Source: CAZIKB01 sp964539665
GTDB lineage: Bacteria > Zhuqueibacterota > Zhuqueibacteria > Oceanimicrobiales > Oceanimicrobiaceae
Direction of reading: 5' to 3'
NCBI GenBank assembly: GCA_964539665.1
Contig: CAZIKB010000052.1
Span: forward strand, 1 to 42,183
Length of the DNA: 42,183 nucleotides
Of the stretch, positions 14,419 to 22,453 are shown piece after piece (positions within the stretch are counted from its first letter, which is position 1; each line of letters starts with the position of its first letter). The notes beneath the pieces are model-generated. The model was not told where the DNA came from and did no database searches. It was given only the letters and a program-made list of their open reading frames with translations. Made by a program: the position numbers and the translations under genes.

Positions 14419-16212
14419 ATGCTAAAGTTTGCCAGCACAATTCTATTTTTAGTCTCATCAATATATTCAAATGCATTTGCCCAATTCGGCACACAGGATG
14501 TCGTGCAAGTAGAAACATTTTTATCCGTAGACCGAGTCAGAAAAGGAGACACTTTTAAGGTTGGATTCCAGGCCAGGATTGACCATGAGTGGCATATTAA
14601 TTCAAACAAACCTTCTGAAGATTTTTTAATCCCAACTGAGGTTAGATTTGAAAATGTGCCAGGCCTAGAGTTTCTAGAGCCAAATTATCCAGAGGGCAAA
14701 CTAATCAAGTTTGAATTTTCAGAGAAGCCGCTTTCAGTGTATGAAGATGAGATTATGATTTGGGCAAATGTTCAGGCCGCAGAAAAATTCAGCTCTGGGG
14801 ATATAAAAATTACTGGACAATTCTCATATCAGGCTTGTAATAACACCTCCTGTCTGGCTCCGACAAAAATATCTTTTGAAATTATTGTCATAATAGCTGA
14901 TGCCAATGAATCTATTAATTTCATTAACGAAGATAAATTTGTAGTCGATGAATTTGAGTTAGGCGAGTTGCAGGGTAAACGAGATTCGCTGGATAATAAA
15001 ATTAGTCAGCTAATGGCAGGCAAAGGAATATTCTTAACTTTGTTCTTCATCTTTCTTGGCGGATTAGCACTTAATTTAACGCCCTGTGTTTATCCGATTA
15101 TCCCAATAACCATCAGTTATTTTGTCGGACAGTCTTCCGGGAAATTAGGTAAATCATTTTTTCTTGCGATGGCTTACGTACTGGGCATGTCCATTACCTA
15201 CTCGCTTCTGGGAGTATTTGCAGCTTTGACTGGCGGTCTGTTAGGTTCTTCTTTACAAAATCCTATCATATTGATTGCCATTGCGGTCATTTTTCTGCTA
15301 TTTGCATCCAGCATGTTTGGCGCATTTGAAATCAGAATTCCGACATTTTTATCAAATTTAGCCGGCGGTTCAAAACAGGGCGCATTCGGTTCACTTTTCA
15401 TGGGCCTGACGGTTGGAATTGTAGCGGCGCCGTGTATTGGTCCTTTTGTCATTAGTCTGTTAACTTACGTAGCGGCTCAGGGTGATCCATTCAAAGGATT
15501 TTTAATGTTTTTCATTTTATCTCTTGGTTTGGGTTTGCCATTTTTAGTGCTTGGCACATTTTCCGGACTCATTAAAAACCTCCCACGTTCCGGAGATTGG
15601 ATGGTGTGGGTGAAAAAAGTATTTGGTGTAATTATGATTGGCATGGCAATTTATTTCATAAGCACTCTTATTCCTGAGATGATTTATATTATTTTAATAA
15701 CAGGCGTAGCGGTTTCAGGAGGATTATTCGTAGGATTTCTGGACAAATCCACTGCAAGCATCAAAGGGTTTCGCGCTTTGAAATCCACCATTGGCGTCAT
15801 CATGATATTATTCGGAATCTGGACTTCGGTTTCAGCCTGGCAGGAAGCGAATGTTCCCCACATAAATTGGCAGGTTTATGATGAAGCATTAGTTGCCCGT
15901 GCAAAAGCTGAGGGTAAACCTGTGTTAATCGACTTTTATGCAGACTGGTGTATTCCCTGCAAACAAATTGAAAGAACGCTTTTTACTGAATTTTCCATTC
16001 TTGAAATGTCTGAACAATTCATCGCCCTAAAAGCCAACCTCACGAAAGATGATTCGGAACAAGTCAAATCGATTCGAAAAAAATACCGGGTGCTTGGCGT
16101 ACCGACGGTTATTCTGATTGATATTAAAGGGCAAGAGTACATACGATTTACAGATGAGCTGGTTAATATTAAACCGGAGGAATTTTTGAGGTTGATGGAG
16201 GAAGCATTATAA
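14419..16212 (+). CDS. dsbD: Thiol:disulfide interchange protein DsbD
   Basis: The protein passes electrons from cytoplasmic thioredoxin across the inner membrane to periplasmic thiol proteins. All three redox modules are present in 597 residues. The N-terminal periplasmic domain has C140-N-N-T-S-C145. The transmembrane domain (~200-470) has the paired cysteines T-P-C223-V-Y-P and A-P-C339-I-G-P. The C-terminal thioredoxin domain has W-C511-I-P-C514. A signal peptide (S-N-A-F-A) precedes it. GGAGAG lies 7 bases upstream of ATG 14419. It follows the DUF2271 gene by 28 bases and shares its sigma-54 promoter, which is unusual for a dsbD. It probably feeds reductant to the TlpA protein and haem sites of the divergent operon (inference). 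Confidence 0.96.
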   Translation: MLKFASTILFLVSSIYSNAFAQFGTQDVVQVETFLSVDRVRKGDTFKVGFQARIDHEWHINSNKPSEDFLIPTEVRFENVPGLEFLEPNYPEGKLIKFEFSEKPLSVYEDEIMIWANVQAAEKFSSGDIKITGQFSYQACNNTSCLAPTKISFEIIVIIADANESINFINEDKFVVDEFELGELQGKRDSLDNKISQLMAGKGIFLTLFFIFLGGLALNLTPCVYPIIPITISYFVGQSSGKLGKSFFLAMAYVLGMSITYSLLGVFAALTGGLLGSSLQNPIILIAIAVIFLLFASSMFGAFEIRIPTFLSNLAGGSKQGAFGSLFMGLTVGIVAAPCIGPFVISLLTYVAAQGDPFKGFLMFFILSLGLGLPFLVLGTFSGLIKNLPRSGDWMVWVKKVFGVIMIGMAIYFISTLIPEMIYIILITGVAVSGGLFVGFLDKSTASIKGFRALKSTIGVIMILFGIWTSVSAWQEANVPHINWQVYDEALVARAKAEGKPVLIDFYADWCIPCKQIERTLFTEFSILEMSEQFIALKANLTKDDSEQVKSIRKKYRVLGVPTVILIDIKGQEYIRFTDELVNIKPEEFLRLMEEAL

Positions 16213-16536
16213 TCGAATAGTTCAGTATTTCACCTTATTATACTTTCTCAATTAGGTTATTCAAAAAGTTCATGGTTCACGATTTGCAGCTCGACTGCTG
16301 CCATGCACACCGGCAATGGTTGTGGCAGTCAAAGTTTTCACTGAATATTCACCGACTCCCATGAGATTTGCTCGATCAGCAGTAGTCACTCATATAGAAT
16401 TAACTTATCCTTCGGAAGGTTGAATGAATCTATCGCAGCAAGTCAGCTTTCTCACCTTCATAAATTCATCAGTCTTTAATCGTGTTTAATTACATTATTA
16501 TTTCACAACTTATTTATCATTTCAATTATCTATTCT
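16213..16536. other. Gap between convergent dsbD and TPR gene, no gene supported
   Basis: No ORF with family features was found here on either strand. An imperfect hairpin, ACTGC...TGCCA with TGGCAGT (about 16296-16331), lies near the middle and might serve as a terminator for dsbD. A short minus-strand reading that starts M-G-V-G-E-Y-S-V-K-T-L-T-A-T gives about 30 residues without a family match. Confidence 0.4.
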
Positions 16537-17811
16537 CTACTCTTTCGACAATCGCTCAATCTTTTTACTCGCTTTCGAAGCAATTTTATCTTCAGGATAT
16601 TTGTCTACTATTAAACGGTAGTACTTCAAGGCCCTTTCATTATTCTCTAATTTCTTTTCATTGATTTCCGCAGCCGCATAAAGAGCTTCCGCTGCGATTT
16701 TACTATCTGGATAAATACCTTGAATTTTTATGTAGACGGCTGAGGCATTGAAATAGTCCTTTAATCTTTTCTCGTAAATTCTGGCGGCTTCTGCAAGTGC
16801 ATACGGTGCTTGAAGGTCGTCTTTGAAATCTCTTACCACTTCATTATAGATTCTTATTGCCTGATCATACTCCTTAAATTTATCCTCGTAAAGATTTGCA
16901 GCTTCAAATAAAGCTGGCACAGCTTCAACACTTGCTGGATATCTTTTTGCCACGGCTGTGTATGCATTAATTGCTTCTATATACTTCTTTTTTTCTTTCT
17001 GTATAATTTGCCCCATACGATATTGAGCCAGAGCCGCCTGCGGATCATCCGGGTATTCGAGAAGAAACTCTTCTAATGTTAGAATTGCATTTTGGTGCAT
17101 TTTGAGTCTTTCAGTAAACAGATCAGCCATTTTAAGTTTGCTTGCAGTGACATACAGACTTTTATTAAAAATAAAGGTCAATTTCATGTATTCATTCAAA
17201 GCTTGCTCATATTTTTTGTCTTGCGCTAATAATTCAGCTTTCCAAAACATCACCTCGGCTATCTTCTCAGACTCAGGATAATTCTTAACCAATTCGTCAC
17301 ATTTCAAAATCAATAACCTGGCAGCCGGTTCAAAATGATAGTTATAAAGGTCTTTTATAAAGCTATAATATCTATATTCTTTGCCTGGCTCATCTAAGAC
17401 AGGATTTAGAATCGTTTCGACTTTATCTTTTAGTGGTTTATATTTATTTTTTTGTATCAACAATCCTCTCAATTTGTCCTTTACAGTTGTTAGATGTTTC
17501 GAATTGGGATACAGATATATAAATTCTAAGTGAGTCACGAACGAGTAAATGTCATCTTTATGATCTGCATAAATTGTAGCCAGTTTAAAGTGCATATCAT
17601 CCAAATTTGAAGCATTCGGAAAACGATGAATATAGAACTTTAGTTCATCAATAAGAATATTTGTGAACTTTTTATTTTCTAAATTCTCCAGGGAACTTAA
17701 AAACTGAGCATAATCAGAGTCGCCATCTCCAAAGATTGGATTAGTTAGCAAAACACTAAATATAAATAAATGAAATGCTGTTTTTAACTTTTGAAAAATA
17801 ATCATTCCCAT
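16537..17811 (-). CDS. Exported tetratricopeptide-repeat protein
   Basis: The 424-residue protein has a signal peptide (A-F-H-L-F-I-F-S-V-L-L-T-N-P-I-F-G) followed by consecutive TPR units. They have the form A-L-N-E-Y-M-K-L-T, A-I-N-A-Y-T-A-V-A-K-R-Y-P, A-I-R-I-Y-N-E-V-V-R-D-F and A-L-K-Y-Y-R-L-I-V-D-K-Y-P-E-D-K. The YP-x3-A spacing is like that of CpoB/YbgF, BamD and gliding-motility GldN/SprE-type TPR proteins. No lipobox cysteine is seen. GAGGTG lies about 7 bases before ATG 17811. A role in envelope assembly is likely but not specific. The 216-base gap to lysA upstream holds nothing recognised. Confidence 0.8.
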   Translation of the reverse strand: MGMIIFQKLKTAFHLFIFSVLLTNPIFGDGDSDYAQFLSSLENLENKKFTNILIDELKFYIHRFPNASNLDDMHFKLATIYADHKDDIYSFVTHLEFIYLYPNSKHLTTVKDKLRGLLIQKNKYKPLKDKVETILNPVLDEPGKEYRYYSFIKDLYNYHFEPAARLLILKCDELVKNYPESEKIAEVMFWKAELLAQDKKYEQALNEYMKLTFIFNKSLYVTASKLKMADLFTERLKMHQNAILTLEEFLLEYPDDPQAALAQYRMGQIIQKEKKKYIEAINAYTAVAKRYPASVEAVPALFEAANLYEDKFKEYDQAIRIYNEVVRDFKDDLQAPYALAEAARIYEKRLKDYFNASAVYIKIQGIYPDSKIAAEALYAAAEINEKKLENNERALKYYRLIVDKYPEDKIASKASKKIERLSKE

Positions 17812-18027
17812 TTTGACACCTCAATGATTTAGTCATTTTAAATTTTCAAAAAATATCTACACTTTCATTACTGAATGTTTTACAATGGATAAAAGCCTTA
17901 CAATTGATTTTTATGAATGTTCCATAAAAGTATAATATAAACCATAATGATTGCTGACAAAATAATTTACTTCTTAAAAACCAAATATTATGCACTTAAT
18001 TTTTCTGTTGTAATCCTTTTGTGAAAA

Positions 18028-19305
18028 TTATTCAGTCGATAAAAGATTTTCTATTTTTTCTATCTCTCGGATAGTAGAAAAATGAGAACCATTCACCAAA
18101 ACTTCAGCAGGTTTGGGTCGCGCATTATAGTTCGAAGAAAGTGTAAAGCCGTAAGCGCCAACGGTCATTACAGCTAATAGCTCTCCTCTCCTGCCCACGG
18201 GAAGCATTCGGTCCCTGGCAAGAAAGTCACCAGTTTCGCAAATAGGTCCCACTACATCGACGACTTGTTGCATTTTATCTGCTGATTTTGTAACAGGCAC
18301 GATTTCATGATATGCACCATAATGACTGGGGCGAATTAAATCGTTCATACCCGCATCCACTACAACGAATTGTTTCCCCTTAGACTCTTTCCGGTAAAGT
18401 ACCTTCGTGACTAATATCCCTGCTTCAGCTACCAATGCTCTGCCCGGTTCAATAATAATTTTACACCCCATGTCACGTAAATCAATCAGTAAATTCTTAG
18501 CAAAATTTTCTACCGAAAGAACATCTTCCGGGTCACTGTCTTCGGTTTTCAAATTATCCTGAAACACGTTTTTATATCGGACACCCATTCCCCCGCCAAT
18601 ATCCACATATTTTATTTCATGCCCAAGTGCTTTAACATTCTGCACAATCCTTTTCAGGAACTTCACCACCTGGCGATACGGTTCTATATGTGTAATTTGT
18701 GATCCAATATGACAATGCAGACCTGTCAGCTTAATATTGGGGAAATCATTAATCTTCTTGAAAATTTGTTTGGCTGTTTCAATATCAATACCAAATTTGT
18801 CGACTGCTTTGCCGGTCGAAATATATGGATGCCCTTTAATATCAATATCAGGATTCAAACGAATGGCCACTGGCGCTACCCTTTGCCGAGAGTTAGCAAT
18901 AGCGTTTACTACTTGCAATTCTTCAAAAGATTCCACATTTAAAGTTAAAATGTTCTGTTCCAGTGCATATATGATTTCATCATCGCGTTTACCAATTCCA
19001 GCATAAACGATCTTCTCTGGCGGGAAACCGCTTTTTAAGGCTATAAACAATTCACCCCCCGAGACAACATCAGCGCCGGCTCCACATTGGGCTAAAAAAG
19101 ATAAAAGTTTCACATTTGAGTTGGCTTTCAAGGCATAACAAATCAAAGGATCGACATCCTGGAATGCACTATCAAATCTGTTGTAATTTTCTAAAATAGT
19201 TTTTTGACTGTAAAGATAGAAAGGTGTGTCCATTTTTTCTGCAATTTTATTTACCGCAATCTCTTCGCAGTATAATTCATTATTAATAAATCGAAAATAG
19301 TGCAT
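18028..19305 (-). CDS. lysA: Diaminopimelate decarboxylase
   Basis: The enzyme makes L-lysine from meso-2,6-diaminopimelate, the last step of lysine synthesis, using PLP. The 425-residue protein has the type III-fold PLP barrel with C-Y-A-L-K60-A-N-S-N (Schiff-base lysine). It also has H-C-H-I-G-S-Q, D-I-G-G-G-M-G-V, E-P-G-R-A-L-V-A and V-G-P-I-C-E-T-G-D-F-L-A. The last carries the catalytic Cys of the C-terminal beta domain, which reaches into the partner's active site in the dimer. The start is ATG 19305, 15 bases after the Ig-like lipoprotein gene on the same strand, so the two may be co-transcribed. It appears intact. Confidence 0.96.
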   Translation of the reverse strand: MHYFRFINNELYCEEIAVNKIAEKMDTPFYLYSQKTILENYNRFDSAFQDVDPLICYALKANSNVKLLSFLAQCGAGADVVSGGELFIALKSGFPPEKIVYAGIGKRDDEIIYALEQNILTLNVESFEELQVVNAIANSRQRVAPVAIRLNPDIDIKGHPYISTGKAVDKFGIDIETAKQIFKKINDFPNIKLTGLHCHIGSQITHIEPYRQVVKFLKRIVQNVKALGHEIKYVDIGGGMGVRYKNVFQDNLKTEDSDPEDVLSVENFAKNLLIDLRDMGCKIIIEPGRALVAEAGILVTKVLYRKESKGKQFVVVDAGMNDLIRPSHYGAYHEIVPVTKSADKMQQVVDVVGPICETGDFLARDRMLPVGRRGELLAVMTVGAYGFTLSSNYNARPKPAEVLVNGSHFSTIREIEKIENLLSTE

Positions 19306-19320
19306 GGTTTGCGATCCATC

Positions 19321-21066
19321 TTATTTTGTGAACGTTATATCATTGCCATCATTGGGCCAACGAGATTTTATGGTTATTTTCTCAGGATAAACAAGGAATC
19401 TTTCGGCAGGATGAAAAGGTACAGCCGTCCCATAACTATATTGTCCATTATTATCCCGGTCCCGGAATCCTTCAATTATATACGTTCCAGGTAAAATGTC
19501 CTTGAATGTGTATGGACCAGGCACGTCAAATTGGATTTGATAGGACTGTCCGTTTGCTTCAGTCTGCGAAGCTTTTAAAAATATCTGTCCCTGCGCAGTA
19601 GAATCTTCGTCTATAACCGTACCGGAAATAGATGAAAGCGTATCTGTATTTATGGTCGTAAAAGCAGAGAGAAACGTACTATCTGCAATCGCATTGCCAA
19701 AAAGATCAAATACAGAATCCAATTTAACCTCGACTGTATAGCTAGACAAAGATTCCAGATCCTTCGTTGGTGAAAAATTTACAAAAGCAGATGTATCCCA
19801 TTGAAATAAACCCGGCAACACCTGCCCTGAAGAGTCTCGTAATTGAAAACTATGTTGTAAAGAATTCTGATCCATAGCTTCTGTAAAGTTGAAGGAAATA
19901 TTGGCATCCAGGAATACAGAGCGTGCGCTGTCCTCCGGAGCAGATGATATAATTTTGGGTTTTACCGTGTCTGCTATGGAACTGGCGATAAATTCAACTC
20001 GGTTATAGTCTAAATCGATTGGATTCTTTGATATGTCCATAAGGTTTTGTATCTCAATCTCATATTCCATTTGAGGGATTTGCGGATCAGTAACAAATAT
20101 GATCTCCATAGGATCACGCTTATTCAGAAAAGCCAGATTAATTCCAAGAGAATCCTCCGTAGATGTCTTTGTTGTTCGGATAGTGTAATTTGTTAAAACC
20201 TCGACCCCATCATTCAATAAATTCTCATCAAACCGCACTACCAAATGGTTACGATCCTGAGCAGATACGGAGACCAGGGCCGGACCAATTGTATCCTTAA
20301 TAGTGGTTTTGAAATTAATATTTGAAACAGCTAAACTATCTTTAGTTAATTCAATATCCTTAAAAGTAATTCCTAAACCATCAAGCCCGGTTTCGAAGAA
20401 ACGGTTTTTGTCTTTATCCATTATGGCAAAAATCCGATAAACTCCTTCGGATAAATAAGAAAGTTCAAATAGACCTTCGGCATCGGTCTGGGTGATATAA
20501 TCGCCCGGCCTTTCTTCAGGATCGACATCCTGGCCTTCTTCAAGAATATACGCCCACATTAATATGCCCTGCGCTTTTTCATCTGAATAGACCTTGCCGC
20601 TGATTTTGCCGTTACTTATTTCCGTTCCTGTGGAAAAAGCCAGGGTATAGGATTTCTGCAGAGAATTGCCGTGAGAATCCTTTAAATCAGTGCCCAATGT
20701 AATCACATAAGTACGGTTTGTTTTTAAGGAGTCCTGAAATTCAACGCGTAGTTTGCGACCCTTCCATTTGTATTTAACTCTATCACCCGGATGGGGTGTA
20801 ATAAAAATAGCTTTATCCAGAGTTTTACGATTCATAGATTCATTGAACTCAAACTCCACTTGCTGATCTAAAGGAACCATAGTCGAGTCATTATCAGGTG
20901 TGACTTTAAAAATTCTGGGTGGGATTTTATCCGGAGGGCCGCCGGTTGGAGCAACCTGACGGGCACAGTTGCTGAAACAAAAAAGCGAAACAATAATCAG
21001 CAGACCATAAGTGATATGTAAATCGTACTCTTTATTTAAAATCAGACTCTTAATATCATTGTACAT
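19321..21066 (-). CDS. Ig-like (Big_5) domain lipoprotein
   Basis: The 581-residue protein has a lipoprotein signal ending C-F-S-N-C34-A-R-Q-V-A-P-T-G-G-P-P-D, a start common in FCB-group surface lipoproteins. It contains two Big_5/SbsA-type Ig-like domains: I-P-P-R-I-F-K-V-T-P-D-N-D-S (~50-150) and V-K-P-I-I-S-S-A-P-E-D-S-A-R-S-V-F-L-D (~365-470). Between and after them are carboxypeptidase-regulatory-like folds, with G-K-V-Y-S-D and a closing D-R-D-N-N-G-Q-Y-S-Y-G. The domains suggest an outer-leaflet or periplasmic structural protein. No clear ribosome-binding site is seen before the ATG at 21066; a start nearer the lipobox is possible. It lies upstream of lysA. Confidence 0.85.
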   Translation of the reverse strand: MYNDIKSLILNKEYDLHITYGLLIIVSLFCFSNCARQVAPTGGPPDKIPPRIFKVTPDNDSTMVPLDQQVEFEFNESMNRKTLDKAIFITPHPGDRVKYKWKGRKLRVEFQDSLKTNRTYVITLGTDLKDSHGNSLQKSYTLAFSTGTEISNGKISGKVYSDEKAQGILMWAYILEEGQDVDPEERPGDYITQTDAEGLFELSYLSEGVYRIFAIMDKDKNRFFETGLDGLGITFKDIELTKDSLAVSNINFKTTIKDTIGPALVSVSAQDRNHLVVRFDENLLNDGVEVLTNYTIRTTKTSTEDSLGINLAFLNKRDPMEIIFVTDPQIPQMEYEIEIQNLMDISKNPIDLDYNRVEFIASSIADTVKPKIISSAPEDSARSVFLDANISFNFTEAMDQNSLQHSFQLRDSSGQVLPGLFQWDTSAFVNFSPTKDLESLSSYTVEVKLDSVFDLFGNAIADSTFLSAFTTINTDTLSSISGTVIDEDSTAQGQIFLKASQTEANGQSYQIQFDVPGPYTFKDILPGTYIIEGFRDRDNNGQYSYGTAVPFHPAERFLVYPEKITIKSRWPNDGNDITFTK

Positions 21067-21090
21067 GAATTAGTTAAACATTTGGTGTAT

Positions 21091-21415
21091 TTAATATGCG
21101 TCTTCTAAACTTAGCGCAAATACTACCTTTTGACTTATGCTCTTCATTAATTTGTTATCCAAGGTTCCAAAATACTTAATAAATCTTTCTTTCGAAACAG
21201 TTTGAATATTATCCACTTGAACAAAAGATGGTTTTTTAAGATTAGCTTTAAAATTTATATCAATTTCAGTAGGATAACCTTTACTTTTAGTTGTATTTTC
21301 AGCTACTGTTAGTTTATTTAAGTATGGGATGACACCATTGCTGGTTAAAATAAGAGCAGGTCGTTTTCCAGTTTTTGGGGCTTAAGTCTATCATCCAGAT
21401 ATCGCCGCGTTTCAT
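21091..21415 (-). pseudogene. MazF/PemK-like toxin gene with a one-base frameshift
   Basis: The minus-strand reading from ATG 21415 begins M-K-R-G-D-I-W-M-I-D-L-S-P-K, a typical MazF/PemK start. It then runs out of frame at a C4A5 run (plus-strand 21372-21380). Removing one base restores T-G-K-R-P-A-L-I-L-T-S-N-G-V and then F-V-Q-V-D-N-I-Q-T-V-S-K-E-R, continuing through to L-E-D-A-Y and a stop at 21091. The total length of 325 bases is 108 codons plus one. The RPALI and QxDxIxTV motifs are those of MazF endoribonucleases. The gene starts eight bases after the antitoxin stop. Either the toxin is dead in this strain or the homopolymer was misread. Confidence 0.85.
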
Positions 21416-21423
21416 GTTTCTTA

Positions 21424-21645
21424 CTACCCTTGAACGTCCAGCCAGTCTTCTGCTCTCTTTGTTTCATCTGGATATTTTCGTAGGGCAGTAATCCATTCTC
21501 GTTCAAATAGGGAGCTTTCGTTTTTCTTCAGCCATGTTTTTAACGCTTCGTGAATAACTTGCTCTCTATCTAAACCTAAAGGTTTGCTAACTTTATCGAC
21601 TTTTCTTAATATATTCTTTTCAATTTTAATACTTAAGTGTAACAT
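21424..21645 (-). CDS. MazE-like/ribbon-helix-helix antitoxin
   Basis: The 73-residue protein starts M-L-H-L-S-I-K-I-E-K-N-I-L-R-K-V-D-K, a CopG/RHH-type DNA-binding arm. It continues with D-R-E-Q-V-I-H-E-A-L-K-T-W-L-K-K and a toxin-binding tail with W-I-T-A-L-R-K-Y-P-D. Partner of the MazF-like gene just downstream. Family knowledge says such antitoxins bind and block the toxin and repress their own promoter. The promoter region upstream is very AT-rich. The antitoxin frame is intact although the toxin frame is broken. Confidence 0.8.
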   Translation of the reverse strand: MLHLSIKIEKNILRKVDKVSKPLGLDREQVIHEALKTWLKKNESSLFEREWITALRKYPDETKRAEDWLDVQG

Positions 21646-21715
21646 AGAATTATAATATAAATAAAATATTATATATGCAATTTAAATATTTTCATTTTAT
21701 ATTAAAATTACCAGA

Positions 21716-22441
21716 TTATAGTAAAAGCTTTGAAATCGTAACAAACTCAAATCCCCGGTCTTGCAATTGGGGTATCATTCTTTCCACCGCCCAAAGAGTC
21801 TGGCTACGATCTAAATTATGCGAGTTGCCCCCGTCATGTAATATAATGATGGAACCGGCAGTAACTCGTTTTAATACTCGTTGTAGAATTTTATCTTTAC
21901 CAGGCAGATGAGAATCCCGCGGATACACATCTCCAATCACCGTTTCGTAACCTGCTTGCTCTACAATATCCAGCACACGTTTTGAAAACAATCCCATCGG
22001 CGGCCTTAAAAACTTCGGTGCTGCACCCTTCAGGCTTCTGAGAAGTGTATCCGTGTGTTTTATTTCTTCAATCAATCTTTCCGAATCCAATCGAAGCATA
22101 TTAAAATGACTAAATGTGTGATTGGCCACTTCATGACCAGCCTTGACAATTTCACAAGCTAAGTCGAAATGAGTTTCGATATTTTGACCAATTAGAAATA
22201 AAGTAGCTTTCACATCAAATTTATTTAAAATTTCTAAAAGTCTGGGCGTAGTGTCCGACTGGGGGCCGTCGTCAAAAGTTAAAGCGATTTTGGGTTCTGC
22301 AATTGCAGCACGCCAAATAACCCGATCTGTAACTTTTGGTCCCAGGCGCTCTAATGAAACCGCATGGCTGATGTCACCCAATAATGACAGCAATTTACTA
22401 TTTTCAAAAAATTTATTTATCTTACTTGTTTTTATGTTCAT
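21716..22441 (-). CDS. Polysaccharide deacetylase (NodB homology domain)
   Basis: The 241-residue protein is a carbohydrate esterase family 4 domain. Motifs: L-T-F-D57-D58-G-P (catalytic base and metal Asp), N-H108-T-F-S-H112 (metal His pair), L-R-P-P-M-G, and I-I-L-H-D-G-G at the end. These hydrolases remove N-acetyl groups from peptidoglycan, chitin-like or exopolysaccharide GlcNAc. There is no clear signal peptide; the N-terminus may hold it on the cytoplasmic side or near the membrane. It follows the PlsC-like acyltransferase gene by 12 bases on the same strand, so the two are probably one operon acting on envelope or surface polymers. Confidence 0.93.
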   Translation of the reverse strand: MNIKTSKINKFFENSKLLSLLGDISHAVSLERLGPKVTDRVIWRAAIAEPKIALTFDDGPQSDTTPRLLEILNKFDVKATLFLIGQNIETHFDLACEIVKAGHEVANHTFSHFNMLRLDSERLIEEIKHTDTLLRSLKGAAPKFLRPPMGLFSKRVLDIVEQAGYETVIGDVYPRDSHLPGKDKILQRVLKRVTAGSIIILHDGGNSHNLDRSQTLWAVERMIPQLQDRGFEFVTISKLLL

Positions 22442-22453
22442 AATATTTACGAT

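Noticed and set aside
16282..16375. Short minus-strand reading between dsbD and the TPR gene that might be a gene remnant
   Set aside because: It is about 30 residues without any recognised motif, and no second fragment in another frame supports a decayed gene.
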